Source: Xenopus tropicalis (Eukaryota; Chordata; Amphibia; Anura; Pipidae). Taken from it: DNA of 64,000 bases. Where the stretch lies: positions 140,550,006 to 140,614,005 of the forward strand of contig NC_030681.2 in NCBI RefSeq assembly GCF_000004195.4, written 5' to 3'. The notes beneath the pieces were generated by a model. That model was not told the DNA's origin and made no database searches. It saw only the letters and a program-made list of their open reading frames with translations. Shown piece by piece: positions 12,349 through 22,502 of this stretch. How positions within the stretch are numbered: position 1 is the stretch's first letter; each line of letters starts with the position of its first letter. Position numbers and translations under genes: made by a program.

Positions 12349-12825
12349 CTGGAATAAATGAGAGCAAATTCAGATGCAACAATGGCTTTATAAATAGATC
12401 TAAGGTGACAGATGTGATGAAGTATTGGTGTTAATCTATTCTATTCATCTCAGGATGCAGAGGGAACATTGTAAATGGTGTTAATATTGCCATAAATGTT
12501 TTCTATGCAAACCACCCCCGCCCTCCAGAGATGTACTGAAAGCAAAGTGGCCACTAAAAAAATCAGGATGAGAATGGAGAAGCCAGTACGAGTGTGTTAG
12601 GTGAAGCTATGGAAACCACACAGACTCACACAATCATGCACACACATTAAGATCCACTTGTTTTGTGAAGTCAGCAGAAAAAAGATGGGGGGCTACTGGA
12701 GGCAACTCTGGGGACATAGATCTTCCCTGCTAAAGGGCTGGGGTTGCCTTGGGCTGGTATAGAAGCCCAAAATATAATGTACAGCATTCTACTTCCATAG
12801 TTATATTTTGGTTCTCCTTTACAGT

Positions 12826-13833
12826 ACAGGTATGGGATCCCTTATCCTGAAACCCGTTATCCAGAAAGCTCCGAATTACGGAAAGCCCATCTCCCATAGA
12901 CTCCATTTTAATTAAATAATTCAGAATTTTAAATTTGATTTACTTTTTCTCTGTAATAATAAAACAGTACCTGTACTTGATCCCAACTAAGATATAATTA
13001 CCCCTTATTGGGGGCAGAACAGCCCTATTGGGTTTATTTAATGGTTAAATTATTCCCTTTTCTCCGTAATAATAAAACAGTACCTGTACTTGATCCCAAC
13101 TAAGATATAATTACCCCTTATTGGGAGCAGAACAGCCCTATTGGGTTTATTTAATGGTTAAATGATTCCATTTTCTCTGTAATAATAAAACAGTACCTGT
13201 ACTGGATACCAACTAAGATATAATTACTCCTTATTGGGGGCAGAACAGCCCTATTGGGTTTATTTAATGGTTAAATGATTCCCTTTTCTCTGTAATAATA
13301 AAACAGTACCTGTACTTGATCCCAACTAAGATATAATTACCCCTTATTGGGGGCAGAACAGCCCTATTGGGTTTATTTCATGGTTAAATGATTCCCTTTT
13401 CTCTGTAATAATAAAACAGTACCTGTACTTGATCCCAACTAAGATATAATTACCCCTTATTGGGGGCAGAACAGGCCTATTGGGTTTATTTAATGGTTAA
13501 ATGATTCCCTTTTCTCTGTAATAATAAAACAGTACCTGTACTTGATCCCAACTAAGATATAATTACCCCTTATTGGGGGCAGAACAGCCCTATTGGGTTT
13601 ATTTAATGGTTAAATGATTCCCTTTTCTCTGTAATAATAAAACAGTACCTTGTGATTAATCCCAACTAAAATATAAATAATCCTTATTGGATGCAAAATA
13701 ATCCTATGGGGTATAATTAATGTTTTATTGATTTTTTAGTAGACTTAAGGTATGGAGATCCAAATTATGGAAAGACCCCTTGTCTGGAAAACCCTTGGTC
13801 CTGAGCATTCTGGATAAAGGGTCCTATACCTGT
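12826..13833. mobile_element. ACAGGTATGGG-terminus element with internal 113-bp array
   Basis: Left end ACAGGTATGGGATCCCTTAT, right end GGGTCCTATACCTGT (inverted). Subterminal stretches CCGTTATCCAGAAAGCTC and GAGCATTCTGGATAA also pair. This is a non-autonomous DNA element present about nine times in the window. The interior consists almost wholly of a tandem array (see 12951-13740). Confidence 0.85.
12951..13740. repeat. 113-bp tandem array, about 6 units
   Basis: Units starting CTGTAATAATAAAACAGTAC recur at 12951, 13064, 13177, 13290, 13403, 13516 and 13629, exactly 113 bp apart, with only a few substitutions. The last unit is diverged. The same monomer is arrayed at 38146-38790 and 56623-57270. 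Confidence 0.95.
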
Positions 13834-13917
13834 ACAAGTATGCCATTAATTAGCGAAATTTTAAAATCACATATAAGACTATAAAACATAAAAGACTATA
13901 AAATATAATCCACCCAC

Positions 13918-14055
13918 TTTGCAAAATTCACCAGCTGAAGCAGCTGCTCTCGTTTTTCATTCTCTTTTTCTCTCCTGCTTTCTGCTTCTTCATCTGGCGA
14001 CAAAAATTCTTCATAGGGGACATCATCGAGGTCCACATCTCCAGGCAAAATGAAC
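13918..14055 (-). CDS. nbas: nbas exon 11 of window: FILPGDVDLDDVPYEEF
   Basis: A 138-nt exon: last base of the split arginine, 45 codons, and two bases (AA) of the next codon. It encodes FILPGDVDLDDVPYEEFLSP, DEEAESRREKENEKREQLLQ and LVNFA. Human NBAS has FTLPGEIDIDSISYEELSPPDEE and a basic-acidic coiled stretch ending LVNFSK (about 626-673). The central run is charged and helical. The donor is GTGGGT, with G rather than A at +4. The open frame continues into the intron for a few codons (WVDYIL), which is not coding by comparison. Confidence 0.95.
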
Positions 14056-14829
14056 CTATCACACAGGGAGGTGCTAGTTAGTCCTGTATATTGACTTGGC
14101 ACAACAATAAATAAGCTGTGTCTACTTAATTGTTATCAATATTATCAAGATAAAAGGTTCTGTAACTTTCAACTTGCAATGCATCCCTACCCCTCCATGT
14201 CCCCTCCCCTTTTGTAAGACCATATACTTTTATAAAAGCTAGGGAAGCCCTGCAGCAGAAATATCATTATATAGTGTGGTAGAGTGACCCAACAAATGAG
14301 AGAAAAGGTGAGTTTTCCCTTCAAATTCTCCATAGTGGGAGATGTAATCTTTAAGGGAGAGGATGATAAACCAAGAAGGTTTGCTCTGTTTAAAAGGTTG
14401 TGCTGTCTGGCTCTGAAAGCTATAGGGTTCTGGAAGGAACAAACGTATCAGGCGATCCATTCCAGTAGTCCAGCTCACCTATTCGAGCTTACTTTCCACA
14501 GAAAGGCTGTCCTGTGGAAAAGGTATTTAATTGTATATAGGCAGGTGTGAGACAGGCTCTCTCAGAGCAGGGAACAGAGCAGGGAGGAGACCTCTCTGTG
14601 TTAGGACTCCAAGAGGGGCTGGGGGTGCTGTCTGCCACTGCCAGAAACAGAGGGAGCCCAGAATTGAGAAAGCTGCCAAGAGACTGAGGATCTAAGGAGC
14701 TGAAAGGAAAGCCAGGAGGCTGAGCTAATCCCCCAGAAGGGTTGTGAGTACAGGGGGGACCCCAACATTTGTGTTTTCTTACTGGTAGTCCACAAGGGGC
14801 CCAGGTTAGTGAGGGAACTAATTTAATGT

Positions 14830-15430
14830 CTATGAAGATTTTCATTCATCCAGGTCATGGTATATCTAGTATAAATAAATTTAAAGCAACTGGACTTGTT
14901 TGGTAATCATTGAAGACGTTTCACTACTCATCCGAGCAGCTTGTCAAGGGACACTCCTTTGAAAACAGCAACGTCCAAATTTTGGACAAAGAAGACCGCT
15001 GGTTTGAAAGAGGTGTAAAAGAGGCCATTCATGTCAAAGTGGAGAAACCATCCCTTAACAGAGGCGGGGGACTTCGACACCATCTGTCTGCTACATACAA
15101 TGCTGTTCTAACATCTGTACCCCGGCAGTTTCCGAACTCTTCACACATCCATTCATGCAACTCCAAAAAGTAACACCTGTTTGAAGAGTTGCATGATACT
15201 TTGGTAATCCTTTCAAAGTAACTCCACAGCATTCACACCTCTGTGAGTTTCAGATGTCACCTTTCTGAAGAGTTACAAAGTGCCATTGTGATTGGATTAG
15301 TGGAAGAGTATATATGCTGAGGACTTCCCATACCAGTCAGTTGAACTGAAGAAGCTGCTCGGATGAGTAGTGAAACGTCTTCAATGATTACCAAACAAGT
15401 CCAGTTGCTTTAGATTTATTTATACTAGAT
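14830..15430. mobile_element. Penelope-like retroelement fragment
   Basis: Near-identical 15-mers GAACTAATTTAATGT (14815-14829) and GAACTAATCTAATGT (from 15431) flank the insertion, a target duplication inside the LTR. The ends carry ATTCATCCAGGTCATGG and about 75-bp inverted repeats (CAACTGGACTTGTTTGGTAA and its complement). The plus-strand open frame 14910-15173 contains LDKEDRWFERGVKEAIHVK, PSLNRGGGLRHHLSATYNAV and LTSVPRQF. These are typical of the C-terminal GIY-YIG endonuclease region of Penelope-like elements. Only this tail remains; no reverse transcriptase is present. Confidence 0.82.
15346..15379 (+). ncRNA. Minimal hammerhead-ribozyme-like motif in Penelope-like end
   Basis: CTGAAGA is followed by a hairpin in which GCTGCTC pairs with GAGTAGT (7 pairs with G-U, loop GGAT) and then GAAACGTC. 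This matches the hammerhead core CUGANGA - stem II - GAAA with a GUC cleavage triplet and almost no stem III. Minimal hammerheads of this kind are known from Penelope-like elements and thought to act as dimers. The inverted copy at the other end (about 14907-14942) has a broken core (TTGACAA). Confidence 0.7.
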
Positions 15431-15572
15431 GAACTAATCTAATGTGTGAAGGTAGTGCCCAGAGGGCAGGATTTATTTTTATGATTTGTATGCTGCAATG
15501 GGCACCCCTGTGTAAATAAACTGCCTTAAAGCCAAGAAAGTGTCTGTCCTGGATCCCGCTAGTTTACAATAG

Positions 15573-17362
15573 TCATCTGAATATTTGCATTAGACAAATA
15601 AAAGAGAAGAGGGTTAACTTCCATGATATAATTGTAACAGCAATACAAGCAGTACTTGGGCGTCCCTTTAACAGGTATATTATATTGCAGCTGAAAGCAC
15701 TGCAGAGCGACAGCACTTGGCTTCTACACCCGGACACAGACTTTCAGCTAAAGAGCAGCTGCATATATTATGCATTAAACCCTCACTTAAAGTGGTTATC
15801 AAAAAGCATCAGGGGAGGCTGTTGGGAAAGGGCCTACTGTAATGATAATCCATCGCTCAGATTCAAAGACCTCAACAGGCTTATTATTACACATTTTAGG
15901 CAAGTGCACTAATTACCATACCCATCAGATAGGATAAAGATAATGAGAAGGGGCGAGACTAATGATGGGCAAATTAATATATGCATGCATTAAGATGTTA
16001 AGGGAGAATGTGCTTCATGGTAGGGATTAAGGCTGCGGATAACTAATGCAAAGACATGTTTCACAAGCAAAGCTGTCTTCTGCTGTATAAAGGTATGATA
16101 ATGTGCAAGAGCTGCTGCCGGCTATACACTGGCATTGCATCATGGGAGAAACACGACTGATATTCTATAGAAGAGGGTGACAACCTTGCACGCTTATGGA
16201 CGTATTTAGCAATATTTGAGGTTTTTTTTCTACTTCGAATAAACTTGCATGTAAAATATACCCAAAACTCGAAAATCTTGAATTGAAAAAATGGCTTGAA
16301 TTTTGCCATGGACAACTCCCATTAACTTCTACATGTATTCGCAAGCTTTTAGATGACAAATTTGAGTTTCAGATATTTTGCACTTAATAAACATTGGGCA
16401 TTCCAGTTTTTGAACCATAACTTGAATATTGGGAGCCTTAGTATAAAAAAAAACTACTGTGTTTATGTGACAAAAAGTCATGTGATTATTCAGATGCAGT
16501 TCGGCCAGGAGCTTGGATTTTGCCAAATCCCAATCCTGCTTAAAAAAAAAAAAAAGGCCAAATCTGGATTTGGTACATCCGTAAAAAAATTTGAGCTTAT
16601 ATCACCCCCATATAGCCTGTTGTGAGCAGCGATTGGCTCTGGGAACACTAGGATCACAGGAACTATAGAAAGCAGCTACATAAAAGCTATAAGATAGGGT
16701 TACTGAAACAATTTATGTTACAGATACACAGATATCAGGTTACTTACTATACAGATATTTCTAAGGTGTTCATATCTGCAGGGGATCCCAAAAACTGAAG
16801 TGAGTAAGATCCCCTTATGGTGCCTAGAATGTTATTCCACCCAACCACACTGCAATAATCTGCATCATGCACACCTTCCAAATGGATCTGTTTATCCAGA
16901 CAGTCAGTCGATCCGATCAGTGTTCATTTAATTTTGGCTACCAGGGTGTGGGAGGGGTCTGGCCTATTTATTGAGAATAGAGGGGCAAGAAACATCTCAT
17001 GCATGTAAAATCAAATGCTCAATAACTGATTTTAATGAGTTGGGGTTACAAACTATAGCAGTTAAGGTTGGGTTCCTAAATCCAATTCAATAATTGTAAG
17101 ACTAGCATAAAGTATTTAGGACATTATTTCCCCTTTAACACATTTGAGCAGGGGCTACCATACTTCTGGATGAGGCGTTTACTACAGAGGGTTAAACAAT
17201 AGCAGAAGGTAAATTCATCCACAGAGAGGCAGTTCCTGCTCATATTTATCAAGTTCTGTATTGTGCATGGACATTATGCATATTGTGCGTATGACATTAT
17301 CAAACAAGGCAATGCAGTTAGACACCCAGTAAAGATGAACATGAAATTAATCTTTGACAAAC
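15573..17362. other. Intron with AT-rich eroded MITE sequence
   Basis: 16165-16600 holds sequence resembling eroded inverted arms of Xenopus foldback MITEs (TTCGAATAAACTTGCATG, TTGAGTTTCAGATATTTTGC). The rest appears unique. No exon. Confidence 0.45.
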
Positions 17363-17514
17363 CTTCCGCCATCTTCTCCATTGCCAATTGCTGTCAGAGC
17401 CTCCAAGTCAGTGCCCTTTAGGCCAAACATTAGCAATTCCTTTGCTGCATCCACATTTTCTGGAACCCTTTCCAAACATTCATGAAGAACCCAGGATCTC
17501 TTCTTAATTTTGCT
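17363..17514 (-). CDS. nbas: nbas exon 10 of window: KIKKRSWVLHECLERVPENV
   Basis: A 152-nt exon: 50 codons plus two bases of a split arginine. It encodes SKIKKRSWVLHECLERVPEN, VDAAKELLMFGLKGTDLEAL and TAIGNGEDGG, matching human about residues 576-625. The acceptor is TAATTACAG. The donor GTTTGT has T at +3 and is weak compared with the others. It is fixed by frame, because AG here must combine with the leading G of the next exon to make arginine. The content is amphipathic helices of an alpha-solenoid type. Confidence 0.96.
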
Positions 17515-17698
17515 CTGTAATTAAAAAAATGAATTACTTAATAGGAGAACATGCACAAGCATTAGAGTAACTTGCTATTCCCCAGCTGCAGCACAACCTA
17601 TATTACGGTTAATCCATAGACAATCCAATGCAATTTGTATGGGTATAGGACTAGGAGCTCCCCTGCCTATGGTTTCAATTGGGAATCAATGGGAAAAA

Positions 17699-17816
17699 TA
17701 TTTACACCAGCACATGCCTGATGAAGGGGTACGCCCCCGAAACATTGCATTTTGAATAAACACGCAGGGGCTAAGCCCTGCTTGCACTTTACTTGTTGTG
17801 CTGGCTGAAATATTTT
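17699..17816 (+). ncRNA. Short inverted-repeat element with hammerhead-like core
   Basis: Arms AATATTTACACCAGCACATG and TTGTGCTGGCTGAAATATTT are inverted copies. Between them is CTGATGA (17718-17724), a perfect GGGG-TACG-CCCC hairpin and GAAAC (17739-17743). This is a canonical CUGAUGA - stem II - GAAA core on the plus strand, antisense to nbas. The expected GUH after GAAAC reads ATTG, as if a CpG had decayed. It lies in the 429-bp intron between exons 9 and 10 of the window and is probably a Penelope-derived relic. Confidence 0.5.
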
Positions 17817-17943
17817 CAATTGGGAATCATCAGCTTAAGTGGGCACAAGAAATGGCACTATGTAAGGGGATCTCTCAGGACTAGGAAAGGTTACGACTAA
17901 TAACCTATTGTTGTACTGTAACAGGTTTTCCATCTCAACTCAC

Positions 17944-18069
17944 CAGATAATCTTGGATGGTGGCAACGTTGACTGCTGACTTTCTCCACTGCCGCTGATA
18001 AACAAGGTCAGTGTCAAGTCCGTAGGCTTGAGCCAATGACAAAGCCTCACCATATTCTTCATTATCAAT
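17944..18069 (-). CDS. nbas: nbas exon 9 of window: EALSLAQAYGLDTDLVYQRQW
   Basis: A 126-nt exon, 42 codons, phase 0 at both ends, acceptor ATTTTGTAG and donor GTGAGT. It reads IDNEEYGEALSLAQAYGLDT, DLVYQRQWRKSAVNVATIQD and YL, matching human NBAS at about residues 534-575. This is the beginning of the helical region after the propeller: a short helical pair around EALSLAQAYGL followed by the invariant YQRQWRKSAVNVA. The intron to the previous exon is the shortest in the window (233 bp). Confidence 0.97.
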
Positions 18070-18302
18070 CTACAAAATAGAAGTAAATGACTAATTTCAT
18101 AACAAAATCATCACAACTTGAATATATGTATCAATGAAGGAGCATTTCATGGATCAAACATTCATACCGATAGGCAGCCAACAGTTCATGTTCTATGAGT
18201 GTTTCATACGACATGCCAACACAGAACAGTAAGGGTTTAATATACTGTACCCTCTTTGTATGAGTATGAGGAATAGACATGTGGCCACATTTGCCTACTC
18301 AC

Positions 18303-18560
18303 CTTTCGCTGATAGAGCTCTTCGGGAGTGGTAGACCTTAAACTCACAAGTCGGTAGTTTTTGGTAATTGTGCGAGGGCGTTTACGCTGAGGGGCGAACC
18401 TTTCCATTTCTGTCACAAAGTAAAGTCCTTGTTTTATGTATGCAAAGTATCGGGCCTTGGCCGACATCTCTTCATCACAATCAGAATCATCATCCCCATC
18501 CTCATCTTCACCAGCTCTGCTTTCTAATCGGTTCCTCTTTGGTGCAAGCTTTACTTCACA
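18303..18560 (-). CDS. nbas: nbas exon 8 of window: acidic linker plus ERFAPQRKRPRTITKNYR
   Basis: The largest exon here: 258 nt, 86 codons, phase 0 at both ends, acceptor AACATTCAG and donor GTGAGT. Order: CEVKLAPKRNRLESRAG; an acidic tract GEDEDGDDDSDCDEEM; then SAKARYFAYIKQGLYFVTEM, ERFAPQRKRPRTITKNYR and LVSLRSTTPEELYQRK. The second half is essentially identical to human NBAS (about residues 480-533). The acidic tract is conserved in character but not in sequence and is probably disordered. The basic KRPR run beside it gives a strong charge switch. An 82-bp minisatellite starts only about 75 bp upstream of this exon's acceptor. Confidence 0.98.
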
Positions 18561-18636
18561 CTGAATGTTAAGGAGATAATGTTAAATTATAAAGCTGTAC
18601 AAAGATACTCATTCATAAACCTACCTATAATCATAC

Positions 18637-19505
18637 AGCCACAGTCCCTTCCCAGAGGCTATTATCCCCCCACTGCTACTATAGGCACCATCTCTCCCTA
18701 CTATACCTGCTATCCCACAGCCCCAGTCCCTTCCCAGAGGCTATTATCCCCCCACTGCTACTATAGGCACAATCTCTCCCTACTATACTTGCTATCCCAC
18801 AGCCCCAGTCCCTTCCCAGAGGCTATTATCCCACTGCTACTATAGGCACCATCTCTCCCTACTATACCTGCTATCCCACAGCCCCAGTCCCTTCCCAGAG
18901 GCTATTATCCCACTGCTACTATAGGCACCATCTCTCCCTACTATACATGCTATCCCACAGCCCCAGTCCCTTCCCAGAGGCTATTATCCCCCCACTGCTA
19001 CTATAGGCACCATCTCTCCCTACTATACCTGCTATCCCACAGCCCCAGTCCCTTCCCAGAGGCTATTATCCCCCCACTGCTACTATAGGCACCATCTCTC
19101 CCTACTATACTTGCTATCCCACAGCCCCAGTCCCTTCCCAGAGGCTATTATCCCACTGCTACTATAGGCACCATCTCTCCCTACTATACCTGCTATCCCA
19201 CAGCCCCAGTCCCTTCCCAGAGGCTATTATCCCCCCACTGCTACTATAGACACCATCTCTCCCTACTATACCTGCTATCCCACAGCCCCAGTCCCTTCCC
19301 AGAGGCTATTATCCCACTGCTACTATAGGCACCATCTCTCCCTACTATACCTGCTATCCCACAGCCCCAGTCCCTTCCCAGAGGCTATTATCCCCCCACT
19401 GCTACTATAGGCACCATCTCTCCCTACTATACCTGCTATGCCACAGCCACAGTCCCTTCCCAGGGGCTATTATCCCACTATTACTATAGACACAATCTCT
19501 CCCAA
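18637..19505. repeat. 82-bp minisatellite, about 11 units
   Basis: Units AGCCCCAGTCCCTTCCCAGA ... GGCTATTATCC ... CTGCTACTATAGGCACC ... TCTCTCCCTACTATACC ... GCTATCCCAC. Two length classes alternate, 82 bp and 78 bp, differing by CCCC after TATCC. It sits about 75 bp upstream of the acceptor of nbas exon 8 of the window; on the transcript it is purine-rich. Confidence 0.95.
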
Positions 19506-20297
19506 TAATTTATTTATGAATAATTTATGACGACGATCACCTCACTTACTCACTTAGGGCTAATTAGGGACACTGCTAAGTTTAGTGTTAACAAGAAAGA
19601 TTTACAAGGAATTGCCCTTGACTGCTTGATTGACTGGAGCCCACTAGGTTCTGGGCCCATTGGAGATCCTTTGACAGGCCAGTCCAAGCCTGGGTGCAAT
19701 TGGCATAGAGAAAAGTAGAATCCAGATAATTAAAACAACTGCACTGGAAGAGAAATCTCGGTACTGGTACATTCATGTCAGCACCATAAGTTCTATAAAC
19801 TCTATAGTTCCTATAACAAGTATTCCTCCCCCATTTAATAAAAGAGAATATAAAGGCTTGAATTGAAAAGCTTCGGATGATCAACTCAGATAACATTAAA
19901 AAGCAATTACGCACACTCGACAAAATGAAGAGGATGCCAGTTTTGATGATAGCCTGGCATTATCAGTAATGACTCTGTATATTATGCCAACCCACAGCTC
20001 CCTAAGTGCGCTTACTTTATTGCCATTCTGCAAACACTTTCTTTACTTAAATATCTAATAAAAAGGACACCTTAAGGGTGAGGACTGGTAATTACCATTA
20101 TGGTATCATTGCACATTCCAGAATAATTGCACCAAATCTTTGCACCGGATGGGGGAGGCACAAAGATTCAGGGGAGCGGGAAATAGCTCACTTAAATACC
20201 ATGTAAGGGGCAGTACTGGGACATCAACTTGGGCACCCCTCACTTGCGCACCATTCACTATGTACAAGAGCGGACACCTGTGGAAGTGCAACACAAA
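19506..20297. other. Intron, no recognised element
   Basis: Unique-looking sequence between the minisatellite and the nested MITEs at 20.3 kb. Nothing specific is seen in it. Confidence 0.45.
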
Positions 20298-20752
20298 GGG
20301 GAAGATTTATCAAAGTGTAACATTAGAGCTCTCTACTAGCAATGAGCAAAATTTTTCACCAGGCATGGATTCGCTGCGAATTTCCATGTTTCACCATTGG
20401 AGCGAAAAAAATTTGGCTTGCGGCAAAAAAAAAAAGTCACACACAGCAAAACAGAAAAAACAAATGGTGCGTGTCTAAAAAGTCAAGCGATAGCAGTGTT
20501 TTGTAAATTTTTTGCTGTTTCGCTAAATTTTTCACAGTTGCGAAAGTTTTTTCACAGTTTCGGAAATTTTTCAGCAAAGCAAAACAGGACAGATTCGCTC
20601 ATCACTACTCTCTACAAAAAACCCCACCAACTTTCTATTCATTCCAAAGGCATTTTTAGAAGTACATTTATCATTGGGTGAAAGTTACCATTTTTTAAAT
20701 GCACTTCTGCTCTGTAGTGAGCTCTAATTCCACACTTTGATAAATCTGCCCC
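20298..20752. mobile_element. MITE with GGGG-AGATTTATCAAAGTGT ends
   Basis: Left GGGGAAGATTTATCAAAGTG ... TTAGAGCTCTCTAC and right GTAGTGAGCTCTAA ... CACTTTGATAAATCTGCCCC are about 38-bp inverted repeats. The element is interrupted by a hAT-like MITE at 20337-20607. Confidence 0.8.
20337..20607. mobile_element. hAT-like MITE nested in the previous element
   Basis: Begins TAGCAATGAGC, ends GCTCATCACTA. The octamer CTCTCTAC flanks both sides (20329-20336 and 20608-20615). The interior is rich in TTTTTCAC/GCGAAA motifs. The 8-bp duplication supports a hAT-type insertion into the outer MITE's arm. Confidence 0.85.
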
Positions 20753-20782
20753 AAAGTGATTGCCCTGTATTTGCAGCTCTTA

Positions 20783-21030
20783 AGCTTGCCATACACGTTA
20801 CAATTACGATCTTACCTGCGACCATTGGTCGAAGGAAAGATTGTTCGTACCCTCCATTGACGTTCAGGGCTGGATCGTCAGATATGGAGGTAGAACTATG
20901 ACGATTCAGCCCTAAATGCAGCTTTTGCTCAGGCGCCTTCAACGGCACCCAATCAAAATATTTTGTCCCACCCAATCGACAAGACAACTGATATCAGTTG
21001 CCTCGTTGATCGGTGTGTGTATGGCCAGCT
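20783..21030. mobile_element. TTA-flanked MITE (PIF/Harbinger-like)
   Basis: TTA at 20780-20782 and 21031-21033; ends AGCTTGCCATACAC and GTGTATGGCCAGCT are inverted copies. A 3-bp TTA duplication is typical of PIF/Harbinger. Confidence 0.75.
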
Positions 21031-21033
21031 TTA

Positions 21034-22500
21034 GTATAGGTCAACTTTGCGTCTGATAATTAGGAGAGTGCAGGTAGGTGCCAGCATTAGAGAGAGAGCC
21101 TGGTGTGCTCTTTCTATGCTGCTGGGTCTATAGCAAACCACTTGATTTTTTAGGGGGAGACCACAAAAAATAAAATATTCCATTGCAGTGGTGCCATAAA
21201 AGACAGTGTTGCCCACTGTAAAGTACAGCCTTTTTCCAAAGGGTACAGAATGTGCCATGTGTCTATAAGTCGTTTTTTTTTTTGTTTTGAAAAAATGGGT
21301 TGGGGGGAACACTAGTCCAATGTGGTCACCAGAATAGTCCAATGTTGGGTCCAGGGGGGATTAAAATCCCTTCCTACGATCAAAGTTCCTGATGTAAAGG
21401 TGTAAAGTCTGTCAGTTGAAAGTTTTTTTTTAATCAGTTCAGGAAGGTTTAGATTAGAAAAATATATCACAACCCAAAAAGTGCCTTTTACAAAAACTGT
21501 TGTGGCCATTAAGTGTCACACTTTTTTTTTTATTTGTCACAGGCAATTAAAAATGACCCTTGAAGGGTTGAGGCCTGCTGTAATAAACTTTTAAATACCG
21601 TTTATTTAAATATGCAACAGGAATTTCCTCTCAATTAAATGTGATCAGGTTTAAAAGCTTCCAATGTAGCAGGATCCCAACAGCAAAGCATCAGCAGTGG
21701 GTCTCAATGATATAACGCTGGCAGCGTCTGGGCTCCTCGGTCCTGCAGTTACAATTAGTGCCCTAAATCCGATCTTCCTGCGTTTGCTCTTGAAAGTAAT
21801 CCTTTCATTAAGAAATGACTGAAAATAATAATAATGGAAAAATATATAAACCCTACTCTGATATCTATAAACTGGATTCCCATGTAGTAACAAAGATCCT
21901 ATCCCAAAGCTTATCCTCATTTGTTTTATATTGGATATGAAGAGATTTTTGTCCCCCGGCTTTTCCCATTGCACGGGCACAGAAATGGCAGCACTGGGTG
22001 AGTGACAGCTTTCCTACTGTTCATGGAAACGAATTTGTTATTTCTATTCCAATGTTAATGATCTGGAAAAAGGGTCGTAGGTGTTAAAGCACAATTCCTT
22101 TAGAAATGCAACCCTCCCCGTGTTGAAAAACCCCAGCAGCACTCGACCTGCGATACAGGAATATTCAATCGGCAGGAATAATACACAGTGGTGCCACTAA
22201 AGTGTTAATTACAGCATAATAAGAAGTTGTACAACACAAACTGGGCAGTGTGCCATCAGCTTTATATCAAGACAATTACAGAGGGTCACACATAATAAAT
22301 CAGATGAATAACAATGCTTCCCTGGCCTAGGGGGATATTAATGCTAAAGTTAGCTTACCAATATCACAATGTTCAGAGCTTTGGTGCTAGCTAAATGTAA
22401 TTATTAACATAGTTACATATAATGATACCGGATGGGGGAAAGATGATAAAGCCTTACTAAATGCCAACATGGGGAGTATTAACAGAAGCTAATAACCCAT
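21034..22500. other. Intron, no recognised element
   Basis: Unique-looking, no array. A short poly-T-containing stretch 21520-21530. No exon found. Confidence 0.45.
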
Positions 22501-22502
22501 AG

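Larger units (their letters stand above)
14275..15568 (+). mobile_element. Solo LTR interrupted by a Penelope-like fragment
   Basis: Begins TGTGGTAGAGTG and ends GTTTACA, with the same four bases ATAG before (14271-14274) and after (15569-15572). Near the right end is CAATGGG-CACCCC then AATAAACTGCC, a polyadenylation signal placed as in an LTR R region. TG...CA ends, a 4-bp duplication and an AATAAA fit a solo LTR of a retrotransposon, probably Ty3/Gypsy-like. No internal region, primer site or pol is present. Without the insertion at 14830-15430 it is about 690 bp. Confidence 0.75.

Noticed and set aside
14910..15173. Possible intact Penelope-like gene
   Set aside because: Only the endonuclease tail remains; no reverse transcriptase upstream, so it is listed as an element fragment and not as a gene.
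18579..18845. Plus-strand frame in the 82-bp array
   Set aside because: Product of the array; opposite strand to nbas; no start context.
18637..19505. CRISPR array
   Set aside because: Regular spacing but repeats are contiguous without unique spacers, and the DNA is vertebrate.
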